NCBI GenBank assembly: GCA_948146395.1
Contig: OX411559.1
Coordinates: 27,905,208 to 27,969,207, forward strand
Source of the DNA: Fragum whitleyi
Taxonomy: Eukaryota > Mollusca > Bivalvia > Cardiida > Cardiidae
DNA: 64,000 bases
Reading direction: 5' to 3'
The notes below the pieces were generated by a model, which saw nothing but the letters and a program-made list of their open reading frames with translations, was not told the origin of the DNA and searched no databases. A program made the translations under genes and the position numbers. Position 1 is the first letter of the stretch, and the number at the start of each line of letters is the position of its first letter. Positions 53,205-64,000 of the stretch are shown here, piece by piece.

Positions 53205-53310
53205 CTACATTACCAAATAAGCAGATCACGTGGTTGGTCTGTGCTGTTGCCACAATACTGAGAAAACAGATCGCGACATGACCAAATAAGCAGATCACGT
53301 GATTGGCTAG
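53205..53310. repeat. Two-unit tandem repeat, 66-bp period
   Basis: ACCAAATAAGCAGATCACGT occurs at about 53213 and 53279, each preceded by a form of ACAGGTCGCTACAT or ACAGATCGCGACAT. Confidence 0.75.
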
Positions 53311-54176
53311 TGATATTGTCAATTGCTGACCTAATTGGACTTGACTTATCACATGATTTCCAAATATAGTAAAGCAAACATGTGATACTAATATATTCGT
53401 ACGCAACTTTCAATAAATATCGTTTAAAACATAAATTAGCGTGTTAATAATATACGTGTAGTGATAGCTGTGTAATTGTACAGCATTTTTGATTTTTGAT
53501 GAAATAAGCTGTATGTCTTTGTCAAGTTGAGATATACAACATAGGCCGAAGTGTATTCACATCCTGTTCACGTGATATGTGTTCTCAAAAAACCCGAAAT
53601 GAAATTATCTTGTGTTCATTTTGCGGTTTTGTTAAATCTAAGTTGGAATTGCTCCGCATTCCAACTTAAAAAGTGAAAAGGCACTGACATCTCTTTGAGT
53701 CACTCACGCAAGACAAGTTTTTTTAATCAGATCTTTCAGTGCTTTGATTAAGGTATTTTGATGATCGCTAAGTACACGCTTTGTTCACAATCAAGAAACA
53801 TTTTTTCGACTAAATATTTGTGCTATTGTGAATTTCTCAATAATGCTATGTTGTTAAAACTCAAAAGAAACGTCATAACCATAAATATATACATTACAAA
53901 ATATTTCTACCTTTGAAGATATTTTGATTTTAAGAAGGGGAATTTTTAAACGTTCGCTCATAAAAAACGTGAATTTTATCGTCAGGCTATGCTTGTAAAT
54001 ATGTAAGGTTTTCCCAACATTTTTTGTATAATTCAACAACTCGTCTTTACCCTCTTTACTTTTCTACTTTGACAAGGTTTTGGTGCAAATTGCTGTGAAT
54101 TTATATAATATCAGTAGTAATATTTATTTGAATTCAGTCTTACTTTTCCCCAAAAAAATTCACTCTTCCGTGGATT

Positions 54177-55194
54177 TAAGGTAATTGCGGACAGATAAAA
54201 TGGTCTAATTTTCGACTCTTAAACTTTCAGAATTATTGCTGAAATTTATTTCAAAAGTGTTGTCATTAACTAACAACAGTAGAATGGTGTTCGAAAGTCG
54301 TTCATTCGATGGCGTGACGTCATTTAGGGGCCAACCCCTGTACGGCCCGCCAAAATCGGTATTTGCAAATTTTTCTGAATAAATAGAAAAAAGTATTATT
54401 TAGAAAATCGAAGATCGCCCAAACTAGTCATCTTATTTCTTTACACCTATTTAATATTATAACCAGCCTGAGATGCTATCCCTTGCATGATTTCTAAGAT
54501 TTGGCTTTTCTAATTCCATTTAATTGTTTTTTGTAAATAAATTGAAATCTCTAAAATAATTGACTTATGCAATTTTTTGCTATATTGTAGTGAAATAACT
54601 ATGCTTTATATTTATCAAATAAAAATATATCCTCGGGTTACATTTTTCGTTAAATTCGATTTTATGAAGTTGTTGCAACCTTTTTCGTCGAATTCGACGT
54701 CATCATTACTATTTTAAATTAAATTGTACAAAAATCTTTTCCCGAAGAAATATATTTTTTTTAATTTCTACAACAGAACGGTTTGGCAGTAACATATCTA
54801 AATTTCACCGGACAAACTTTCAAAAAAAAACCCAAAAACCACTGCACTCGAAATTAGCAAGACAGCCCGCATAAATATTTTATACGTCGCACTTTATCGC
54901 GATTCATACCCTTATATCCTCATATCAACCATAGCTTAATCTCTTGGCCTCCTATGAAGCAAATAGCGTTTCGGGATAAAACCGCTTAAATATATCCGGA
55001 AAATGGACATTTACTGAATTTGGTCTTTAAAAAAAGAGTACGACCCCTTGATGACGTCATGGTGTCAACTCATCGATTTTTGATCTACATATGAAAGCAG
55101 ATATTTCAAAGGCCAGATTTAAAGCAAGTGACAGGATTTGCAGACATTTTGAAATATGATCCTACAATGACCCGCATATGTCCGTTGTTATCTA
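54177..55194. mobile_element. 1.0-kb foldback-like element, relative of 9120-10421
   Basis: Termini TAAGGTAATTGCGGACA and TGTCCGTTGTTATCTA are imperfect inverted repeats. GACGTCATTTAGGGGCCAAC near the left is mirrored by CGACCCCTTGATGACGTCAT near the right, as in the other copy. Confidence 0.75.
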
Positions 55195-55479
55195 AAAAAT
55201 CCAAAAGTATCACCTGAAAAAAATGTCTCTAGACCAAAAATTTTAGAAATAATTCTCTACTGTGAAAATAAAACATGCAAAAGTTATGAAAAAAAAGAAA
55301 GAAAAAAAGGAAGGAACTACGTAAAAAAGGGATGCAAAACTTTGTGAGGAATGGACAATTTCGACATTAGTAAATTATTTCGATAACCTTTTTTCACAGA
55401 AAAAATAATGTTTATGAGCATCAGATGATAAAATGTTTGTATCAAAGCAAAGTTATGGGGCAGTTATGGGGCAGTTACA

Positions 55480-56830
55480 CATAGCAATCGGTGATAGATC
55501 GGTTGTTCGTTTTATCCAGGTAAGGACGTAACCGACCAAAACCGATATACTACTGACGTCTCCGATTGGCAGACGATTTGCCACTCACCACAAACTATTT
55601 GGAAAAGATTAATTTCATCGGTGAAAACTAACCGATCGGGATTTTTAAACTGTTTGAAAATCTCGATCAGTGAAAATTTCAAACCAATAAGCGATTGAAA
55701 AGCTATTTATAACCGATTTCACCGATCGGTCAGTGATAAGCAACCGATTAATAAATATCTATTAGCGATGGGAAAAGATGAGGTATTTTCCAGCCGGGTA
55801 TCCATTCTTGGTAAAACTTTCAAACGAGGCAGTCGCAGATTATGAAATTCTTATGAAAAAGCTGACAATTTAAAGTCAAACTATTGCGGCGTTCACGAGA
55901 AAATGATATTTTCTATTCATTTAAGTGGAAATGAAGCATTTGATAGGGAACATATTTTTTTTTCGCGAACGTCTCTATACTTTGTCTCAAAAATGTTCAT
56001 ACGATTATATGTACATTCAGATTTAAAGTTCAACTTGTCACTGAAAATTATTACATGTCCTTTTGGTGTCTTAGATTTCAAAATGGCGCATTATGGGGAT
56101 TCTACCTCAGATAGTTTTGGAACGCACTGGTGTCCCCCTCTCTGAGTTCGGTTAGGATAGTGCTGTATTGGCCAAACTGAAGCCTTCTTTCTGGCGTAAG
56201 CCATAAGTTCGTCCACCATCATCTTTGTCTTCTACGGCGGCGACCATTTCCGCCTCGGGGGCCCAAGTGAATGCCATGTCGGAGATTTAAGAGAGCTTGC
56301 CTTTGTAGCAATAGACCAAACTGCTGGATTGCCCCTTCCAGCATTCATTAAACCATACACTGAAGTAAAGTGTATCGGTTATCATCGCTTATATATCGAT
56401 TTAATGAAAAAAACCGACGGCAGTCTGCTGAACAAAGATTTGCCACCTATTCATCACAGACATCACCGATCTTTGACCGGTGAACACATACGGATCACCG
56501 GTTGGATCCGATGGAAAGCGATAGACCTCTGGTCGAACACGGATCAATCGCCGACTGCCTGATTGACAACCGCTTTAAAAGCGACGACAGTCGATGTTAA
56601 ATTAAGCAAATAAGCGATCATCACCGACCAAGCTCCTTCTGGCCAGCTATTTGTCGCCTATTGACAACCGATCTACTTTGTATTTTACCGACCAATAAGC
56701 TATTTATCGCCGATACCCTGTTACACATAAAGTCTGAAATGCTGAAACCGATGACAACCGATCATATTAGAGAAATAATTCACCGATTGAGGACCGATCT
56801 AAGTCTCATCGTATATTAACGGACTACACT
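55480..56830. other. ACCGAT-rich region of unknown nature
   Basis: ACCGAT or ATCGGT words recur more than fifteen times, clustered at 55480-55760 and 56440-56810, with a less AT-rich centre (56090-56330). The edges both contain GTTACACATA. A 77-codon plus-strand frame (56329-56562) has no recognisable domain. No terminal inverted repeat was found. Confidence 0.5.
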
Positions 56831-57212
56831 TTGTTTATTATATGTGTATAATGGTCTATTATGCGAAAGATGCCAGTTTTAACCAGGATGAATATAAAAT
56901 TAAGTATCTACGTCAAAAAATCTGAGCGACGTGAAAACTCGAATTTGGCCGCTGAGTGTATATCCCTATCAAACTCTTTAGATTTTTGGAGGAAAAAATA
57001 GTTAAAAAAGGGAACAGTTGTATAAAACTGCTTCTTTTTACCCTATAATGATTTAAAGTATAAACGTCGAATATTTTACGAGTCTGATAAACTGTTTTTT
57101 AAATGTCCTTGTATTTCAGAATAGCTTATCGGTTCAGATGTTGAATTGCTATTACATGTACCTTTGTCTGCAACATGACTATAGGGTTTATGTATGAAAT
57201 ATAACCAAATTA

Positions 57213-57436
57213 ACCCTTTCCTGTTTTACAAAATTTTGGACCTGTCCAAATTCAAAGGTTTTGCAGACGAAAATTTAAACTGGATTTAATTGGAAAAATA
57301 ACCATTCGGTAGGGTAGAAAATAGTGTGGAAAAAGAAGAAATTGCTTTTCAGAAGCAATTTCTTCTTTTTTCACAATGTTTTCTCAATCATAAAATCACA
57401 GGCACGTGAAAAGCAGGGATTAAACAGCAAAGGGTT
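57213..57436. mobile_element. TTAACCCTTT miniature element, copy 2 (inverted)
   Basis: 224 bp; TTAACCCTTTCCTGTTTTAC at the left and AAACAGCAAAGGGTT at the right. Inverted match of 22957-23181 over the full length, including the AGAAGAAATTGCTT hairpin. Confidence 0.85.
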
Positions 57437-57639
57437 CATGATGGGTGACCTAAACGTCGTAACTACAGCATAATCCAACGGTTGTTCCATCGTTAGTATA
57501 CATTTCAAAAACCGTTAAAAGAAATGAAATCAACGCACTCACTTTGCAAAGACTGTACTTTGAATCGAGGAACATTCATACCAAGATTAAATGAAATAAG
57601 TCTAATCGAGTGGAAGAATTTTTTTGAGATTTCAAAGTG

Positions 57640-58440
57640 AAAATTGGCCATGCCCCGCCGCACCCACATTTATAGGCCCATCAACATTTTCAATAAAGGT
57701 ACACCTTAGAAATATTCATATTAAAAATAGATTGAAATCAGCCTATAAGTTTGGAAGAGGAAATCTTTTTAATATTTTATAATGAAAAATTAAAAAAAAA
57801 AAAAAAAGAGTTAACGTAAAAAATGCCCAGCCCATCAATGCCCATAATTGGGGATCAAACATAATTCCTTGAACAATTTAAAATAAAGATTACCCATGGA
57901 ACATCCATGCAAAGTTTAATGCAAATCGGCCCAATGGTTTGGATGGAGAAGATTTTGAAAGTGAAAATATGCCTCGCTCTACCCATATTTAGGGGTCAAT
58001 CATTTTTTAAACAATTTAAGAAAAGGGTCACCAATGGAACATCCATAGCAAGTTTAATTGAAATCGACTAAATCGTTTGGCAGGAGAAGATCTTTAAAGA
58101 TTAAAACGTGAAAATATACCCCGCCCTACCACGCCAATCATTTGGGGTCAATCAAAAATTCTTGAATTATTTAAGTGAAGGAACATCCAAGTTTAATTGA
58201 GAGAAGAAGACTTTTAAAGGTTTTATCTTGAAAATTGCCCCGCCCTGCCTCGCCCATATTCAGGGGTAAATCTTTTACTTTAACTATTTAAAGAAAAGGG
58301 TCATCAAAGGACAATTTCTACCAAGTTTTGTTATAATCCGCCCATTGGTTTCGTAGGAGAAGATGTTTAAAGGAAAAAATAAGCACGGATTACGGAGGGA
58401 CGCACGACGGACACCTAGCTGGCCTTTGACCAGTGGAGAT
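57640..58440 (+). repeat. Tandem-monomer mollusc repeat
   Basis: Four to five monomers with forms of GGGTCACCAATGGAACATCC and CCCCGCCCTACCACGCCAAT, and a tail GGAGGGACGCACGACGGACA, CCAGTGGAGATATA. Confidence 0.8.
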
Positions 58441-58909
58441 ATATGAATTTATTTTCTACAGAGTATTCTTGCAAATATTTCAGTGTTATAGCGTAAGAAA
58501 AATCCAGTCAGATGTAAATAGCTTTTCAAAAAAGTAGTTTCCAACATGGGTTCAAATTTCTTTTCAAGACCTTTTTTTTCGCCAGACAACTGTACATTTT
58601 GAAAAAGGCATTATACAAGAACTTTTTACGGTATGATATTATAAAGACTCATTTTAAATGCGAAATCATCTGACAAATCTTAACCAAGAGTTTTGAACTT
58701 TCGCGCAAGAATGATATTAAACGACATGGGAGTGAATCGCCTATAGGGTTTCCCCGTTGTGTAAGAGGGACAAAAAAAATGACTGAACTTTTAGCCCGCT
58801 GTCTAAGAGACAACGGACAGTTTATAAATATTCCTTCAATCTAATTTGATAATGGAATCTTCGAGTAGGGTAAGACAAATAGAAGCAGACGACAAACTTA
58901 CCGCTTGTG

Positions 58910-59810
58910 CTATACACCCTTAGTTCTTTCAACGTCTATGAATTTATCAAAAGAGGCGTGTTCGTTACAGATAATGAAAAATCTCGCAAATTTAGTTATT
59001 TTACACGCAATAAGGACTTTACAATTGTTTCAGTGAAAGGTTCGTTTTTTTTAAGAATTATAATAGTTTTTATCAATCTTCGCGGAAAATAAGAGAGGAA
59101 TACGAGGGAGTATCAAAAAGGACTGAGACAATTGCAATATCTTTTTTAACATTCACCAGATTTTGATGAACCTGTCAATAATTATTCATATAGATGTGAG
59201 TGCTAATTATACAAACATGCAACCAAATATGACTACGCGTCTCTCTAGAACTGTCGCTATGGAAACCGAATGATGAGCTTTCGGGGCACTTTATGTTATA
59301 AACTCACTGTTGAGATGAAAATTCCTACAAAACGCACAATACACAATCGATTTAAAAATTCAAATTGTGTAAAGAGGTGCGAATTTGGAAAGAATTAATT
59401 TGTAGGACATTATAGGAGTTCAAAGTTTATATCATGTAAAAAAACATTGATTACAAAAGCAATCAAGATTGAGATTGACGGTTCTTGACGTCACTATATT
59501 GCCCCGAGACTCCGATCCCAACTCAATCCATTTTGACCTGGACTTGAGTGTATTCATGCCATTCTAGTAAAACTTGGATAATTCGCAGTCTGAAGGCAAG
59601 CAATGCAACTCATACAATTTTTAAAGTCTTTTCACATCAACGATAGAAAATATGCCTGAAGTCTCAAAACTTTTTGATAGCCCCTCGTAAACACAAGCAA
59701 CACAAAGTCTTGCAATTCAAATATATGCAACACGATACATTTAGATAAAGAATCTTCTTCTGCGGCTAATTTTACCAGTTGTTGTTACGACATTTAAGTG
59801 ACCTAACTCT
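58910..59810 (+). repeat. Diverged duplicated block, copy 2, interrupted
   Basis: Matches 49960-50260 in two parts: 58925-59100 (CGTCTATGAATTTATCAAAA, TCAATCTTCGCGGAAAATAA) and about 59690-59810 (AAAGTCTTGCAATTCAAATA, AGTTGTTGTTACGACATTTA). The gap is the element at 59103-59687. Confidence 0.6.
59103..59687. mobile_element. 585-bp Tc1/mariner-like miniature element
   Basis: Left end CGAGGGAGTATCAAAAAGGA and right end TTTTTGATAGCCCCTCG are inverted repeats (CGAGGG..TATCAAAAAG....TGAGAC). TA lies on each side (59101-59102 and 59688-59689). No transposase frame. It splits an older repeat. Superfamily is inferred from the TA site and the CGAGGG...CAAAAAG terminus. Confidence 0.8.
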
Positions 59811-60279
59811 GGCATATGTCTCTTTATAAGAAGGGGGTTAAACATACACACACGGAACTCGTGGATCGATTTTGGAAATATATGATATACGCTGAATTTA
59901 ATCTTTGATTTTTATTCCCATATATCGTTTACATCACATGAATGATAAGTGAATATAATTCCATTCTGGTATGACGTCATTTCCTGTTTAATTCTGGTTC
60001 CGTTCTACGATGAACATGCAGTACAATTGCCGGTAGCCTGAAAAAAAAAATAAACACAAATCTATGCATATTCTATGCATAACCCGAGTTGTTCACATAT
60101 TTATCTATATTTCCTAGTTTCATACATAACTTACAAGCTGTATTTGTTAACATGAATGCCTCCGCGACTGCCATTTATCGGAACATTTGTTTGATATACA
60201 AATAATTATGTAGATCCCAAGTCGTATGAATGTCTAGAAAAAGGCTACATTTTGCCAGTTTTTAACAGTTCGTGTCTTT

Positions 60280-61160
60280 ACAAATCAAAGGTAACGACCA
60301 TTTATGAAATTTTATGTGAAAAATGAGTGACTTTCACCAAATGACCTTGATCAATGACCTTGACATTGTTGGACATGTTGAGGTCTTGTCACATACAATG
60401 TACATGTTGAATATCAAGGCTCTATGACTTACCATTTGAAAGGTCAGCCAAATGTTAGTTTTAAGTTTACAAAAACTTGACCTTGGAAAATGACAGTAAG
60501 CTTGACTGATGTCCTTGACGGTGCCAACAGAAAGGTCTTGTCCAAAGCAATGATCGTGTTAGATATGAATTTTCATCACGTTCCATTCAAAAGTTATTAC
60601 CATTTTTATAGTTTGTTATGCTGAAAATCAGTGACCTTCACAAAGTGAACTTAACAAATAACCTTGACTTCAGTATGCACCGAAAAGTCTTGTCACAAGC
60701 AATGCAACTGTGAAATACCAAGACGATATCACTTACAGGTACCATTTTAAAGTTATGGTCTATGTTAAGTTTTGATTATTTCACAAATTTCACATTGAAA
60801 ATGACCTTAACCTAGACAGGTCACCTTGAACTTGGTACCTACAGAAAGGTCTTATCCCAAGCAATCATCATATGACATATGAAGGCCCTAAAGCAGGTTA
60901 TGACTGATGGCATTGTCGTTGGTACCAACGTTAAATATGTAGGTCTTATCCCATATCATTCCAAAATATGTCCAATGTTTAAGTTTTATTTTTTCACAAA
61001 TATGATCTAGAAAAATGAGCTTGACTATGACTGGTGACATTGAACTTGGTACTAACAGATAGGTCTTGTCCAAAGCAATCATCATATGAAATATGAAGGC
61101 TTTATCACTTACCATTTTAAAGTTATGACCAATGTTAAAGTTTCAATATTCAATATTTTA
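60280..61160. repeat. Minisatellite array, about 150-160-bp unit
   Basis: Six units, each with a form of AGGTCTTGTCCAAAGCAATC (near 60381, 60532, 60685, 60847, 60941, 61061) followed by ACTTACCATTTTAAAGTTAT. GTGACCTT/TGACCTTGA words are frequent. Confidence 0.8.
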
Positions 61161-62000
61161 GAAATTTGGTCAAAGGTCGAGATTTCGATCAAACATTCAA
61201 CATGATGCCAAAATCAGAGACAATCATCTACTGTCTTTTATTTTTGATTTAATACAGTCTCGGACCGAGCCTGGGATTCAGGCCCTGTTTTTAGAAGTTT
61301 GTAACAAGGTAGACAACTAAGTTGAACCATTCAGACCTTAAAATGAGTTAACTTCTCTTCAAAGAAACAGGCTTAAATCAGGCTTTCAGAAACTAGACAT
61401 TGCTTTTATATTACATATTTTCAATAATGAACCTCTATTTAAGAGACGGCTACCAGTCTATCTCGGACCCTATATCTCTGATTTTGTAAAAGGTCATGGT
61501 TGGGGTCAAGGGTTTTAAAATACGCCAGTATCAAAGACAATCATCTACCAACTTTTATTTGAAATGTAAGTTCTTAACCTTATAGTTTAGAAATAAGGTC
61601 AAGGTCAAAATTTGGGTCAAGGTTTCAATATGATGCTAGAAACATAGATAATAATCTACCAGCCTTATTATTGATTAAATAGTCTTAGACCTTCAGTTGA
61701 GTTTGTTGAGTAATAATTAAAAGTTTTATGAAAGTAGGTCAGAGGTAACGATCTGGGTTAAGGGTTCTATAGGATGTCCAATCAAAGACACGCATCTGCA
61801 AATGCCTATTGGTAGTAAAATTAAATTCTGGACCTGATAATAGGATACTTTAGAAAGTAGGTCAATGGTAAAGATTGTGGTCAAACATTCAGCATGATGC
61901 CAAAAAGACAATGTACCCTCTTAATCATTGACTTTATACAGTCCTAGATCAATATATTCAATATTAATAAAGCTTCTCAAAGGTCAAAGTTGGTTTCAAG
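61160..62000. repeat. Second minisatellite array
   Basis: Diverged units with a form of AAGGTCAAGGTCAAAATTTG, GGTTTCAATATGATGC and CAAAGACAATCATCTACCA, near 61169, 61489, 61598, 61737, 61861 and 61979. Confidence 0.7.
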
Positions 62001-62507
62001 GGTTAAGACAAGCAACTAACAATCTTTATAGTCCAGTCAAATTATGGTAGGACCCAAAACAAATTGCAACAAAAACAAAGTTGTGTTTTTTGACATCCAT
62101 AGACATACCCATTTAACATATATAAAGTAGGACAAAATCAGAAGATACGTATTTTGATTTTTTCGCGATTTTTATCACAGAATTTTCCCAACTAAACCTG
62201 TAAAGACTTTTTGACAAAAACATGTTTAAATCTAAAGTAGAAGTTGTTGGTATACCAAAAGCCAAGTAGTGGAACGTAATAAGTTATTCGCTAATTGTAA
62301 AAAGGTTATTCTTTGTTATTTGGTCGGTTATAGAGATAATTTGTAAAACATCTTACCCCACCCACTCACTTTAACATTGCAAAGTAGTAGAAAATGGTCG
62401 CTTTGGCAAAAAAGGGCAATTTGCTTCATGAGATAGGTCTAAAACATTTTTAACAGTCGAAAGTCCTTTCAATGTCCAATTCAAAGTCGATTTTAACCTT
62501 CTTAACA
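62000..62507. other. No supported content
   Basis: AT-rich sequence after the minisatellite arrays; no frame or repeat recognised. Confidence 0.4.
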
Positions 62508-62555
62508 ACCCCCCCCCACACACACACCCCCACCCCACCACCTCCTCCCTCCCCC
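62508..62555. repeat. C/CA-rich low-complexity tract
   Basis: C run, CACACACACA and CCACC/CCTCC units. Gives a meaningless glycine-rich frame on the minus strand. Confidence 0.85.
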
Positions 62556-63299
62556 ATGTACAAAATTTTAGGTGAACGAGAGTAACTAAGAATAGTTGTC
62601 AAGTTGTAGATATATTCATCAGTTTTATTTAGCACATCAAAAACAAAAACAAAAACAAAAAAAAATCTTTCCAAAATTTAGATTTAATTTTATCTAAACC
62701 TTTAGATATGGTCTTGGGTTGACATGTTCTTAAGAATATATAAAGAAATGACAAGAATGACGTATTTCATGGGTTGACCGTCTGTTGTACATAAGAGTTT
62801 AATTCCATTTTGAAAATAAATAAATTCTCTCTAAGAACATGTGTTACATATCCCATTGGCTTATTTGTATCTTACCAAAAGCCATGGATTTGTCTTAATG
62901 CCTCATCCTATTACAGAATATGAGCTACACCTAGTACTATACAAAGCAAAAAGTCATTCATGTATATGAAGCTTGGAGGGGGAGTGGGAAGTAACTATAT
63001 GAATATAAAAATCCCAGTTTTCACACCAAAAATAGCCTAATAGGGATAATGCTAGTATTATGTGAAAACATATTGCAAGAACACACTAGTTTGACCTAAT
63101 TTTTATTTACAATTGCTAGATTTGATATGCTGAAACTTTAGGGCTAAGTTCTTTTCAAAAATTTTAACCTTGACGTTATATTATATTTTCAAAAGCAAAA
63201 GATTCATACAAATTTAATACCTTTTTTTTAATTCAAAGCCGATAAAAGATCACCTGTTTTTGTTCGGAAAGGATTAAACATCTGTATTAACAATTTCAT
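62556..63299. other. No supported content
   Basis: AT-rich, with a short AAAAAC microsatellite near 62640. No gene or RNA recognised. Confidence 0.4.
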
Positions 63300-63360
63300 C
63301 ACACTGCAAACAGAGCATCTAACCATGGTTCCTGGTATTTTTCTCACGCTACTACCAGGA
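63300..63360 (-). repeat. SINE body remnant
   Basis: CATCTAACCATGGTTCCTGG followed by TATTTTTCTCACGCTACTAC aligns with the centre of the SINE at 4636-4903. This explains the start of the 61-codon frame at 63325. Confidence 0.55.
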
Positions 63361-63519
63361 AATTCCTTACCGGGCTACATTTTTCTAATCGATGATATTT
63401 TTGCGATCATCTACCCGTTGCGCACAATCATCTGCGCTGTGACGACATTGGAATTGTCTGGTACTGGTTCTTTCGAATGCATTGTGATGCATATTAAATG
63501 CTTATTTTAAAATTTAATT

Positions 63520-64000
63520 GACAAACTAACGTAAACTGTGAATGTCAAACGTTTTCGTTTTAGATTTTGAGATTTTCATATTAGGCGTGTGGAAAGTTTA
63601 AATTGAAATTTTTTAAACAGGTGCATCACACCAATGACTTAGGAAACAAGTTTTAAAAATATTTCTCAAAACATAACGTGTTAAATTGAAGGATGGCATA
63701 GGAATGAATTGGAAATGAAGTGCTCTGATTGCCGATTCATTAGAAGTTTTGATTTTTTTCTAAACAAGATTCAAAAAATAATTTTGGTTTTGATAAGTAT
63801 TCGTCATTAATTTAAACATTATACGAAGAGAGCAGTCGTATCTTACTTTTGCGAAGCCTTTTTTAAAGTTTTAGGTAAGGTATTTCAGAATTTTAAAAGG
63901 TTCTTTGTGCCATTGTTATACTGAATTAAAAAAGAAATGTGGCACTAGATTAGTGACTTTCATTTTGAATGGTTAAGAATTGAAGTTTCAGAAAATTATT
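63520..64000. other. Right edge, no supported content
   Basis: AT-rich with no supported frame, RNA gene or repeat. Confidence 0.4.

Noticed and set aside
62450..62674. Minus-strand frame with a glycine-rich run
   Set aside because: Produced by the C-rich low-complexity tract at 62508-62555.
63325..63510. 61-codon hydrophobic frame
   Set aside because: The first third is SINE body sequence and the rest has no support.

Overview
The window is eukaryotic, AT-rich and dense in transposon relics. The only protein-coding genes I can support are four spliced genes, all on the minus strand, in one tandem array of FAXC-like (failed axon connections / CDR / metaxin-related, glutathione-transferase-fold) genes. 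The repeat background suggests a mollusc, most likely a bivalve: tRNA-derived SINEs whose body reads CGGCGGCCGAAGCACCTAAC, monomers of the 'GGGTCACCCAAGGATCATTC' type ending in GACGGACGCACGACGGACAC, 'TAAGCGACCAC' miniature elements, and long AT-rich introns. That taxon call is inference from recalled repeat types, not a search.

Layout. Gene 1 (1041-8435, last exon off the left edge), gene 2 (12328-19290), gene 3 (22816-28711) and gene 4 (31783-48387) follow one another head to tail, with 3-4 kb between genes. Every complete copy has six coding exons with the same intron phases (2, 0, 2, 1, 1). Exon 2 is always 136 nt and exon 3 always 197 nt. Exon 1 encodes a short membrane anchor followed by a basic cluster. 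Exons 2-3 encode a thioredoxin-like GST N-terminal half and exons 4-6 a helical GST C-terminal half ending in a W-P-D-W motif. Genes 1 and 2 form one closely related pair and genes 3 and 4 another, which suggests two rounds of tandem duplication. Gene 4 has lost three cysteines that the other three copies keep.

The introns and intergenic DNA are filled with miniature inverted-repeat elements, foldback elements and SINEs, often nested and several ending within about 35 bp of a splice site. The most striking are: a 4.57-kb foldback element (38277-42842) in gene 4 intron 2, with a mirror-symmetric series of TGGCWGCCA motifs and a 3-bp target duplication; a 900-bp palindrome (12562-13461) whose arms show no net length change; two copies of a 441-445-bp element, each flanked by a perfect 10-bp target duplication (5152-5596, 37508-37948); and a nearly identical 460-bp pair (44825-45284, 46942-47401) in gene 4 intron 1.

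From 48388 to the right end I found no gene. That third holds diverged duplicated blocks, foldback elements, tRNA-like SINE heads, minisatellite arrays (60280-62000) and an unexplained 1.3-kb stretch rich in ACCGAT/ATCGG. Exon coordinates come from manual reverse-strand reading with GT/AG and phase checks and from comparing the four paralogues; UTRs, promoters and poly(A) sites could not be placed.
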